7,446 bases of DNA from CAYWFF01 sp964458085 (GTDB lineage Bacteria; Patescibacteriota; Microgenomatia; UBA8517): contig CAYWFF010000040.1 of NCBI GenBank assembly GCA_964458085.1, positions 1 to 7,446 on the forward strand, written 5' to 3'. The notes under the pieces are model-generated. The model was given only the letters and a program-made list of their open reading frames with translations. It did not search any database and was not told the origin of the DNA. Of this stretch, positions 1-6,667 are shown one piece after another. Numbering within the stretch: position 1 is the first letter of the stretch; every line of letters begins with the position of its first letter. Made by a program: the position numbers and the translations under genes.

Positions 1-696
1 TTAGACTTTATGGAACTTATGCTCTTCATAGATATGTAATTGAAAATGTTTTTTGTTGATTTTAAACGAAGCGATTACCAAACTTTTTGCAGGTACGAAA
101 CCCAGTGCCTCTAGATTATTAATATATGTAAGAAGAGAATTTAGTTTCTCTGTATCTACTGATTGTGTAAACCTGGAAACAGTAATGTGATTCATAATAG
201 GCATTTTTAAATCAAGTATTTTCCCTGACTTAGAATTTAGAATGTCGTCTACAATTCCATACATATTAAGATCCGCTTTCCCGGCTAAAAGAAGGGAGTT
301 AGAGTTATATAGCCATTTAAAAAAATAGATTACTGGTTGTAACTTTTTAACCTTAATATGGGATGCTATAGCTTTGAAATTGTTTAGTAAGATATCTTTT
401 TCACCTAATTTAGTATATTTCTTTGAAATTATAGTTGTATGAAAATCGTTTCTTGTATATACAACTGAAGGGACAATTTCTGATATTGTTTGAGACACTT
501 TTTCCAAAATTTCATTTACTCTTTTATCGTAATTTAGTGCCAATAATACTCCTTGTTCACCATTGAGTACATTTACATTAGGCTGAAGACCTCGTTTTGA
601 AACTAACTCTTGCTCACTTGTAATCTCACTATAAACTGATTGCTGTTGTAATAAGTCTTCAGAAAACTTTTCTTTTAAAATTTGAGTTTTTATCAT
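1..696 (-). CDS. Putative 2H phosphoesterase-like protein (LigT/cyclic phosphodiesterase superfamily)
   Basis: Complete 231-residue soluble protein; its TAA stop is at bases 1-3. Two H-x-T motifs followed by hydrophobic residues are visible: H86-T87-T88-I-I and H170-I171-T172-V, the second in the context MNHITVSRF, much like the 'HITLAR' of LigT-type enzymes. Spacing of about 84 residues fits the two-lobed 2H fold, in which both motifs coordinate a phosphate. The segment GVLLALNYDKRVNEILEKVSQTI (49-71) resembles the opening strand and helix of that fold. About 45 extra N-terminal residues, polar and probably helical, make it longer than the usual 180 or so. No signal peptide or membrane segment is seen. 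Known relatives hydrolyse 2',3'-cyclic or ADP-ribose cyclic phosphates or act on RNA ends, but substrate is not predictable here. Its start overlaps the GT4 stop by 4 bases, so it belongs to the same transcript. The fold assignment is inference from short motifs. Confidence 0.6.
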   Translation of the reverse strand: MIKTQILKEKFSEDLLQQQSVYSEITSEQELVSKRGLQPNVNVLNGEQGVLLALNYDKRVNEILEKVSQTISEIVPSVVYTRNDFHTTIISKKYTKLGEKDILLNNFKAIASHIKVKKLQPVIYFFKWLYNSNSLLLAGKADLNMYGIVDDILNSKSGKILDLKMPIMNHITVSRFTQSVDTEKLNSLLTYINNLEALGFVPAKSLVIASFKINKKHFQLHIYEEHKFHKV

Positions 697-1805
697 ATTT
701 TCACACCTTCATAGACTCTGAGAGTTTCTTTCGCAGTTTCCTCCCAACTAAAACTTGTGGCATATTCTTGTGCTTTTTTAATATGAGTAGTTAACGTACT
801 CTTTTCTATTTTCATGATTCTTTTCATAGCTTCAGCAAGGCTATTTGGAGACATTGAGTCAAAATAGTATACATTATCTTTATATACTTCTTTAAGCACT
901 GGTATGTCTGAGGCAATTACAGGAGTTCCTACTGCCATCGCCTCCAAACCCGGTAGACCAAATCCTTCGTCTTTTGTGGGAAAAATATATGCTTGCGAGC
1001 TAGCATAGAACCTAATTAATTCTTTATCATTAATGTTTTCTTTAAAAATCAAGTTTTTAGTAAGTCCCAATTCTTTTGAATACTCTTGTAGTTTGTTTCG
1101 AAACGTGGATTGACCTGAAACAATTGTAAGTGTGACATTGATATTGTCTGTCTTTAGTATCTTTATAGCTTCTACAATAATTTGTACATTTTTATGCGGA
1201 TAAAGGTTTCCCACATACAAAAAATTAGGAAGTGATTTTGATTTGACCTTTGTTTTTAAGTTGGTATTTTTGAACCTACTAGCTACTCCGTCATATATTT
1301 GAGTCACTTTAGATTCAGGAATTTTATAATAATCTATGACATCCTTTTTAACAGCCAGTGTTGGCACGATTACTTGACGGGCGTTTTTAACTGCATGTTT
1401 TACAATTAATTTAAATGGAATTCTCTTGGCCAAATATAAAGGTAGCGGAAGTGTGGACGCTTCGTACCCTTGTTTATGCATAATAAGATCATGAAGACTT
1501 ACTATATAGGAGCCTTTATAAAGCAGGGGAACATTTAAATGCATGAAATGAACTAAGTTTGGATTTAGAGATTGAATAATTTTTGGTAGAAGAAGCTGTT
1601 CCTCAAGACTGTAATGAGGAATGTCTACTAGTATTTTGTGCCAGTGTGGTGGAATTTGTAGTAAATTATAATATTTTTTTCTAAGTAGTAGAAAGTAATC
1701 ATTATCAGAGGGAATTCTCATTAGTTCGTTGACCATCTCCAGCGTATACCGGCCAATTCCGGTAAATTCTCTACCATACATACGAGTGTCCAAAATAATT
1801 TTCAT
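693..1805 (-). CDS. Family 4 glycosyltransferase, mannosyltransferase-like
   Basis: Complete 370-residue GT-B glycosyltransferase, normal length for GT4. The N-terminal MKIILDTRMY and TGIGRYTLEM (15-24) form the first strand and glycine loop typical of the MtfB/WbaZ-like (cd03809-type) branch. VSLHDL lies at 102-107, and IYDGV (170-174) takes the place of the usual IYNGV linker. YVGNLYPHKN (197-206) opens the donor domain. The complete E-x7-E motif is E280-GFGLPGL-E288, followed by AMAVGTPVIASD. These indicate a retaining transferase using a nucleotide sugar such as GDP-mannose. The mannose assignment rests only on family resemblance. ATG 1805 overlaps the GT2 stop by 4 bases with no good ribosome-binding site, pointing to translational coupling. 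Its own stop overlaps the following gene in the same way. The region is noticeably AT-richer than the membrane-protein genes upstream. Confidence 0.93.
   Translation of the reverse strand: MKIILDTRMYGREFTGIGRYTLEMVNELMRIPSDNDYFLLLRKKYYNLLQIPPHWHKILVDIPHYSLEEQLLLPKIIQSLNPNLVHFMHLNVPLLYKGSYIVSLHDLIMHKQGYEASTLPLPLYLAKRIPFKLIVKHAVKNARQVIVPTLAVKKDVIDYYKIPESKVTQIYDGVASRFKNTNLKTKVKSKSLPNFLYVGNLYPHKNVQIIVEAIKILKTDNINVTLTIVSGQSTFRNKLQEYSKELGLTKNLIFKENINDKELIRFYASSQAYIFPTKDEGFGLPGLEAMAVGTPVIASDIPVLKEVYKDNVYYFDSMSPNSLAEAMKRIMKIEKSTLTTHIKKAQEYATSFSWEETAKETLRVYEGVKI
706..710 (-). promoter_or_regulatory. Ribosome-binding site for the 2H-like gene
   Basis: On the minus strand this reads GAAGG, nine bases before ATG 696. 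It lies within the last codons of the preceding GT4 gene. Among the three ATGA-coupled starts in this window it is the best Shine-Dalgarno match, suggesting that the small downstream protein is translated well in its own right. Confidence 0.5.
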
Positions 1806-2704
1806 CCTAAAAGTACAACTTTACCGATCCGAATAATTTTGAGAAGTCGAATTCCTGAAAGGATTAGATAATTAAAATATAAGGGATATTTCTTCCACAA
1901 TCGTTTCCGATAAAAAAGCTCCATTGAGTTAACTCCGGCCATCCTGTATTTGAGTTTTTCCCGTAAAGGAATAGACTTTTTTGTTCGCCTATTTTTCCCT
2001 TTTGACGCACCTTTGAAGTGAGTAATCCGTACTTCCGGATAGTACATATTTACCCATCCGCGATTCTTTATCCTCCAGGAAAGATCAATGTCTTCCCCGT
2101 CCAAAAAGTAATCTTCATCAAACCAGTTAACTTCATCTAAAATTGATTTACGGGTAAAAAAGAACGCTCCCTGAATAGCATCAATTTCATGCTCTATAGT
2201 GTCCGGAATATATCCATACCAGTATTTTGCCAAAAGTTTTGAAGTGGGGAATATTCTGTCTAGTTTCAAATATAAGTGAGTAAGTCCAATCCAGGGGGTT
2301 ATAAATGAGCGTCTTGTATCTTTATCCAACTCACCATTTGTCAAAACTACTTTACAAGTCACAGCTCCTACTTTAGGGTGAGTATCCATATATGTCGTGA
2401 CCTTTCTTAAAGTTTCGGAAGGGACTATAGTATCTGAATTTAAAAATAAAATGTATTTTCCTTTCACCAATTTGCGGGCAGTGTTGTTGCCTGCTGCAAA
2501 CCCCAAATTTGTTTTATTCGCTATAGTTTTTACACTAGGAAATTCTTTGTTTACCATTTCCAAACTTCCGTCCTCTGATCCGTTATCAGGAACAATAATT
2601 TCAAAAGGAACTTCACTTTGAACTTTCAAAAGCGACGTAAGACAATCTCTTAATAGACTTTTAGTATTATAACTTAATACAATAATTGACAGTTTAGGTT
2701 TCAT
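1802..2704 (-). CDS. Family 2 glycosyltransferase, rhamnosyltransferase-like
   Basis: Complete 300-residue GT-A glycosyltransferase, normal length for the WbbL-like branch. The first strand LSIIVLSYNT is at 5-14. The nucleotide-binding block reads VPDNGSEDGS (38-47), with Pro where Val is usual just before DNGS. NLGFAAGNN is at 66-74, FLNSDT with metal-binding Asp91 at 87-92, and the acceptor/catalytic block DGEDIDLSWR at 202-211 with E204, D205 and D207. ITHFKGAS follows at 227-234. The C-terminus (about 235-300) is rich in Lys and Arg plus hydrophobic residues, consistent with loose binding to the inner membrane. The start codon overlaps the upstream stop by 4 bases (ATGA), and only a weak GAAGAA precedes it, so translation is probably coupled. 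The gene shares layout and many motifs with the GT2 at 6642-7446. Sugar specificity is unknown. Confidence 0.94.
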   Translation of the reverse strand: MKPKLSIIVLSYNTKSLLRDCLTSLLKVQSEVPFEIIVPDNGSEDGSLEMVNKEFPSVKTIANKTNLGFAAGNNTARKLVKGKYILFLNSDTIVPSETLRKVTTYMDTHPKVGAVTCKVVLTNGELDKDTRRSFITPWIGLTHLYLKLDRIFPTSKLLAKYWYGYIPDTIEHEIDAIQGAFFFTRKSILDEVNWFDEDYFLDGEDIDLSWRIKNRGWVNMYYPEVRITHFKGASKGKNRRTKKSIPLREKLKYRMAGVNSMELFYRKRLWKKYPLYFNYLILSGIRLLKIIRIGKVVLLG

Positions 2705-3738
2705 TTTCGTTTTGATAATTCTTCATAAACAGGATCATGCAACTTTACAATTGACTTCCAATCATAATATTTTTGAACGTGTTTTTGGCCATTTTCACCG
2801 ATTTTTTCTGACAGTTTTCCGTCTTTAAGTAATTTAAGAGCTTTTTGGGCAATTTTTTCAGGGTTGTCTGCAACCATCACATTTTCTCCGTCGGTTAGCT
2901 TTAAACCGGCAACTCCGACGTTAGATGAGACTACAGGCAGCCCTGCCGCCATGGCTTCCAATATCTTTAAACGAGTTCCGCCTGCGCCTTTTATAGGAGC
3001 AACCATTATTGCTGCTTGTGAATAAGCATCGCGTGCGTCCGGAATGTTTTCGGTTATTTCAATGTGCGGATCTTTCTCAGCCATATTTTTTAACCATAAA
3101 GGCATTTTTCTTCCAACGATCCAAATTATAGCCTGGCTGTTTTGCTTTTTTATAATTGGCCAGACTTTATTTATTAAAATATCTGTAGCTTCCTGATTTT
3201 GAAGCCATTCAAAGTTAGTTACCCCATATAAAATACGGGGAGGAGTAAGTTTTTTATTCTTTTTGGCAGCAAAATACGAACTATCAACACCGTTTGGAAT
3301 TATATCCACGTTTTTGTCGGGAACCAGTTTTTTCATGGCAATNNNNNNNNNNNNNNNNNNNNNNNNNNNNNNNNNNNNNNNNNNNNNNNNNNNNNNNNNN
3401 NNNNNNNNNNNNNNNNNNNNNNNNNNNNNNNNNNNNNNNNNNATTGCTTTGCGTTCTTCATAAGACCAATTACGAACTACAAGCAGAGGATATGGTCCAA
3501 ACACGGAAAGTAATATGTTTCTTAGTGTCCAGGGTTTTTTAGGCCTTGGAAAAACATGTACTTTTTTACAATATTTTGTTAGCTCCGGAATAAATTGCCT
3601 TTCACTATCATCTTTAATAAGAGAAAAAAGTGTTATGTCGTGTTTTTTGGCCAGATATTTAATAATGTTATACCACCGGGTTTGTCCACCACTCATCGTG
3701 ATGGTTGGCAGATATGGAACAAGCATTAATATCTTCAT
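2701..3738 (-). CDS. Family 4 glycosyltransferase, interrupted by an assembly gap
   Basis: Retaining GT-B glycosyltransferase, expected to be cytosolic or membrane-associated and to use a nucleotide sugar. The N-terminus (MKILMLVPYLP, then SGGQTRWYN at 16-24) is the first Rossmann strand and glycine loop of the acceptor domain. After the gap, IIPNGVD marks the inter-domain linker. GAGGTRLKILEAMAAGLPVVSS is the donor-binding region and keeps the second Glu of the GT4 E-x7-E motif but lacks the first, as in the 'GTRLKILEAMA' branch of GT4. Visible flanks are 98 and 213 residues. GT4 enzymes of this type usually reach about 390-410, with the PNGVD linker near 190-200 rather than 148. The gap is therefore probably longer than the 100 N drawn, and the frame continuity across it is only nominal. 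It follows the inverted-repeat spacer, and its start lacks a clear ribosome-binding site. The next gene overlaps it by 4 bases (ATGA). Confidence 0.9.
   Translation of the reverse strand: MKILMLVPYLPTITMSGGQTRWYNIIKYLAKKHDITLFSLIKDDSERQFIPELTKYCKKVHVFPRPKKPWTLRNILLSVFGPYPLLVVRNWSYEERKAXXXXXXXXXXXXXXXXXXXXXXXXXXXXXXXXXXIAMKKLVPDKNVDIIPNGVDSSYFAAKKNKKLTPPRILYGVTNFEWLQNQEATDILINKVWPIIKKQNSQAIIWIVGRKMPLWLKNMAEKDPHIEITENIPDARDAYSQAAIMVAPIKGAGGTRLKILEAMAAGLPVVSSNVGVAGLKLTDGENVMVADNPEKIAQKALKLLKDGKLSEKIGENGQKHVQKYYDWKSIVKLHDPVYEELSKRK
3343..3442. other. Assembly gap of exactly 100 N
   Basis: A run of exactly 100 unknown bases inside the GT4 gene. The round number suggests a placeholder joining two contigs rather than a measured distance. 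The gene's conserved blocks on either side suggest that roughly 240-300 bases are really missing. Confidence 0.97.
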
Positions 3739-3744
3739 AGTTAA

Positions 3745-3852
3745 ATTTACACAAATGTAACGGGTTTTGTACGAATGTTTCGAATTTCTGCTAATTTAAT
3801 TTATTCGTAGCAGTTAGTTGCATTCGTGTTTATTTGTAGATTTGTGTTAAAT
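3745..3852. repeat. Nested imperfect inverted repeat filling the only intergenic spacer
   Basis: Three nested pairs of perfect arms share one centre. The outer pair is ACACAAAT (3749-3756) with ATTTGTGT (3840-3847), extendable to ATTT/TAAAT at 3745 and 3852 with one bulged base. The middle pair is ACGAATG (3771-3777) with CATTCGT (3821-3827). The inner pair is CTGCTA (3788-3793) with TAGCAG (3808-3813), around a 14-base AT-rich loop. Asymmetric internal loops separate them. The element begins 3 bases after the stop of the GT-C gene and ends 6 bases before the next ATG, so it occupies nearly the whole spacer. It could be a repeat-type (REP/MITE-like) insertion, a structured leader RNA or an attenuator. 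There is no U-tract typical of an intrinsic terminator and no convincing promoter or Shine-Dalgarno sequence. The structure is directly visible, the role is not. Confidence 0.75.
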
Positions 3853-3855
3853 CCT

Positions 3856-5304
3856 TTATTTAAGTTTCACTATCACAAATTTTTCATTTTTTTCAACTAT
3901 TTCATACTCAGTCATAATTTTATTGGTTACATCATCATAATTTACAGAAACATAATATCTAGCCCCTTTGTCTATAAGCTGAGGTAGCGGTCTGTCAATT
4001 ACCGGCCAGCCAAACCTGCGAGTCTGATATAAAAATGCAGTATCGCCGTTATAGGGTGCTATAACTAGTGCATCTTTTGGTACTATTTTATCAACCGCTT
4101 CCCCTGCCAAAATTATCTCAGGATGAATCACTAAATAAAAATCCCGAATTTGGTATGCGCTACTTCCCAAACCCAGTAAAAGTGAAAAAAGCAAAAGACC
4201 ACGTGAGACAAACTTTGAAAAAGTTTTGTTGTTCCATAAGGTTGCTGATCCATAGGCCAGTGTAAGCGCAATTGATGGAATAAGTAGTGTCTGATAATAA
4301 TCATGCTTTACATTTGCAGTTGCAACTACAACTACATATAAAAGCATACCAGACAACAAACCCGGAATTAATATTTTCTTCTTTGTTGAAGCCAAAATTC
4401 CGAAAGAAAAAGGAATTAATCCCCAGATGCCCAGAATCATTTTTCCTATGCGTTCCCCGAAAATCCATCTCCAGAAAGCCGGACGGAAACGGATTTCATC
4501 TCCGTTAAAAGCCCATTTCCAAAAAGGTATACCTTCCGGATACTGGCTAATCCACGCTCTCCAAAGCAAAAGCGGTATGAACGCAATTGCCAACGCATAC
4601 CAGTATTTTTTTATTTTGAATATTTTTTTAAACCCATGTTCATTAAGCAGAATAATCAACATAGGTACTCCATAAAATATAACGTATGGCTTAATAAGAA
4701 GAGCTATAGCATAACTAAAAGCGCCAATATACAAAAACATATCTTTTTTGATACTAGTAAATTGAAAAAAGAACACCAGTGCCCAGACTGCAAACAATGT
4801 TGCAGCCGGTTCGGGTAGTACAACTCTCGTGAAAAATATATTAAAGGGAATCAGAAGATAAAATAATGCCGAAAGCAGCCCAACCCACTTACCTGCTGTC
4901 CATTTCCCTAAAAAATATAATCCTAACGCTGTTCCCAGAGCACAGTGGATAGACAACAATCTTCCCCACATTTCAAGAGTCCAAAAGGGGAAAACATAAG
5001 TAAGCACCGCATGCGCCGCATTGTAAATTGGAAATTCTACAAAACGATATCCATTGGGATTAAAAATGCCGCTTTGAGCAGTCGAGATATCATAATACCG
5101 GGGATAAAGTAAATTAAGGCTTCCAGTGTTTTTAAGTTCTTCAACATAAATCCTGCTAACAGAAGCAGTATCTGCTTGTCTCCAGGAGTGCCAATCAGCA
5201 AGCGGAAAATCTAAACGGTAAAGCCTGACAATCAGTCCGAGTAACAATATTACTCCAAGAATTACCTTTTCGTTTTTCACAACTGCTTTCATCAGGCTAA
5301 TCAT
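3856..5304 (-). CDS. GT-C membrane glycosyltransferase, PMT/ArnT-like (GT39-type)
   Basis: Multi-pass membrane protein of 482 residues. GT-C enzymes of the PMT/ArnT type move a sugar from a polyprenyl-phosphate donor to an acceptor on the outer membrane face. After a first hydrophobic helix (about residues 14-31) comes the first external loop RLDFPLADWHSWRQADTA. It holds Asp32 and Asp37, either of which could be the catalytic acid of this superfamily, and a striking HSWRQADTA block (His39, Arg42, Asp45). Further marks are RVVLPEPAA in the middle and KHDYYQ in the second half. About ten hydrophobic stretches precede a soluble C-terminal domain (roughly 394-482), as is common in PMT_2 proteins. 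ATG 5304 overlaps the upstream stop by 8 bases and has only a weak AGAAAG ribosome-binding site. ATG 5385 would overlap the upstream gene by 89 bases and add 27 residues unlike a membrane N-terminus. ATG 5292 is a possible alternative. Donor and acceptor are unknown, and protein mannosylation cannot be excluded. Confidence 0.85.
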   Translation of the reverse strand: MISLMKAVVKNEKVILGVILLLGLIVRLYRLDFPLADWHSWRQADTASVSRIYVEELKNTGSLNLLYPRYYDISTAQSGIFNPNGYRFVEFPIYNAAHAVLTYVFPFWTLEMWGRLLSIHCALGTALGLYFLGKWTAGKWVGLLSALFYLLIPFNIFFTRVVLPEPAATLFAVWALVFFFQFTSIKKDMFLYIGAFSYAIALLIKPYVIFYGVPMLIILLNEHGFKKIFKIKKYWYALAIAFIPLLLWRAWISQYPEGIPFWKWAFNGDEIRFRPAFWRWIFGERIGKMILGIWGLIPFSFGILASTKKKILIPGLLSGMLLYVVVVATANVKHDYYQTLLIPSIALTLAYGSATLWNNKTFSKFVSRGLLLFSLLLGLGSSAYQIRDFYLVIHPEIILAGEAVDKIVPKDALVIAPYNGDTAFLYQTRRFGWPVIDRPLPQLIDKGARYYVSVNYDDVTNKIMTEYEIVEKNEKFVIVKLK

Positions 5305-6667
5305 GGGTGTATATCTTTCTATCAATACTTTGCACAACCATTCCTGCAAATAACCAGAAAAGTATGGCAAACTTTGAAGCCTCAAATATATCTATAAATA
5401 CTGCATTTAAAAACAGTCCGGGAAGCGCACCCACAAAACCCCCCACAAATGCATATTTCACCCCCGGCAGCTTTCTGAAACTATCCAGGTTAGCCAAAAA
5501 TAATTCGATTATTCTTACAAAGATCAGTATAAATGCACCGAAGCCGAGTATGCCTGTTTCGCCCAGTAATCTTAAATAGTCATTGTCTGTTGCCAGCGTT
5601 ATGGACGAATACCCTGTCCCGAGAAGCGGGTTCTTAGAAAGTGCACGAATCGCACGCGGCCATTCAACATTAAACCTTATGGAGCTTGACCTATCTTCCA
5701 GAATCGGAATTGGAGTAGGAGTAGGAGAAGGTAAGTCACGCCGAATAGTCGGAGCGTCGGTTTGAGCACGTACTTCATGGGTAAATTCAACATTTATTAC
5801 AGGCACCCTTTCTTTAACGACGGTAAAAAGACGTGAATAACGAGCTATTAAATTAGATGAAAAACCTATAAACACAATACTTGCAATTACAATAACCGGA
5901 ATATAACGCATCTTTTTAACTAAAAACAATGCAAGGCTTATGCCCGTTAAATAAGATACAAGCGAAATTCTCGAAGCTGAAGTTACCAAAAGCCACAGTC
6001 CGGCGAAAAATGTTAAGCCTAGTACTAATTTTGTTTTATGGCCTTTTAAAACAGCAAAACCCGAAACTACAATCGGCAAAACCATGACCAAGAATGTGGC
6101 TAAATCATAATGACCCGCAAACATGGCGTTTATATGGCTTCCTACAACATAACGAAGTGCAACACCTTTGGAATACTCCTGGTTTTGGGTAATAATTATC
6201 GGCCATTCAAAATTCTTTTGACCAAACCCATACACAAAAGAAATTAGGATTACTATAAGAAGTAACTTGAAAAAAAAGTGAATATCTTTGGGGTTATTCT
6301 TTAAAGCAATAATCCCCAGAAAAAACGGAATAAAATATTCCAACCTTCTGGCCAAATGGAGTAAGGCTATGTGAGGCGCAACTGTTTGCGTGATAAAAAT
6401 TGCAGACAATGCAGAAACAAGACCTATTGTTAGATATAGTACCATCGCCCGGGTTATGGGCTCCTTAAACATGAATTTCAGCCTGGGCAGAGCATACAAA
6501 AACACAATTAAAGCTGATATAAAAAGCAATGTATCTTCAAGCCGAATCGATACAAACGTTCCCGGAATTCGAATGAAAGGAAATTTCGGATAAAGCGGAA
6601 TTGCTAAAATTAAAGCTGCAACTAAATATTTAATAAAACTTTCACGCAATTTTATAAGCTTTGCCAT
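5297..6667 (-). CDS. O-antigen ligase/polymerase-like polytopic membrane protein (Wzy/WaaL family)
   Basis: Predicted integral membrane protein of 456 residues with about twelve hydrophobic segments and one long non-cytoplasmic loop near residues 275-365. Family members polymerise lipid-linked glycan repeat units or ligate a finished glycan to an acceptor on the outer membrane face. Supporting motifs are GHYDLATFL (185 onward), SASRISLVSYL with the conserved Arg at 233, and NPLLGTGYSS (346-355) followed by TDNDYLRLLGETG (360-372), which matches the ligase-family segment 'NPLxGxGxxx...HNxYLxxLxExG'. The His usual in that segment is Asp here. The loop carries a Pro/Thr tract, SPTPTPIPI (314-322). 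I chose ATG 6667, which overlaps the upstream gene by 26 bases with a purine-rich GGAGGAG upstream. A TTG at 6730 would add 21 residues and an 89-base overlap, and a GTG at 6682 lies too close to the ribosome-binding site. Ligase versus polymerase cannot be decided from sequence. Confidence 0.85.
   Translation of the reverse strand: MAKLIKLRESFIKYLVAALILAIPLYPKFPFIRIPGTFVSIRLEDTLLFISALIVFLYALPRLKFMFKEPITRAMVLYLTIGLVSALSAIFITQTVAPHIALLHLARRLEYFIPFFLGIIALKNNPKDIHFFFKLLLIVILISFVYGFGQKNFEWPIIITQNQEYSKGVALRYVVGSHINAMFAGHYDLATFLVMVLPIVVSGFAVLKGHKTKLVLGLTFFAGLWLLVTSASRISLVSYLTGISLALFLVKKMRYIPVIVIASIVFIGFSSNLIARYSRLFTVVKERVPVINVEFTHEVRAQTDAPTIRRDLPSPTPTPIPILEDRSSSIRFNVEWPRAIRALSKNPLLGTGYSSITLATDNDYLRLLGETGILGFGAFILIFVRIIELFLANLDSFRKLPGVKYAFVGGFVGALPGLFLNAVFIDIFEASKFAILFWLFAGMVVQSIDRKIYTHD

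Noticed and set aside
2397..2621. Plus-strand open frame opposite the GT2 gene
   Set aside because: It lies entirely antisense to a well-supported glycosyltransferase, has no recognisable domain and is expected by chance. The same applies to the other short plus-strand frames, including those at 4068-4818 and 5307-5765.
3338..3447. GCAAT / ATTGC inverted pentamers flanking the N gap
   Set aside because: Only five bases each and adjacent to unknown sequence; chance is likely, though a repeat that broke the assembly cannot be excluded.
3515..3760. Plus-strand open frame ending in the spacer
   Set aside because: It is mostly antisense to the start of the GT4 gene and carries no family motif or ribosome-binding site.
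3739..3855. Promoter or intrinsic terminator in the spacer
   Set aside because: No convincing -35/-10 pair facing the downstream gene and no GC-rich hairpin with a U-tract; the AT-rich stem structure is reported as a repeat instead.
5305..5385. ATG-initiated 27-residue N-terminal extension of the GT-C protein
   Set aside because: It overlaps the end of the ligase-like gene by 89 bases and has no family-like features; the ATG at 5304 gives a normal 8-base overlap.
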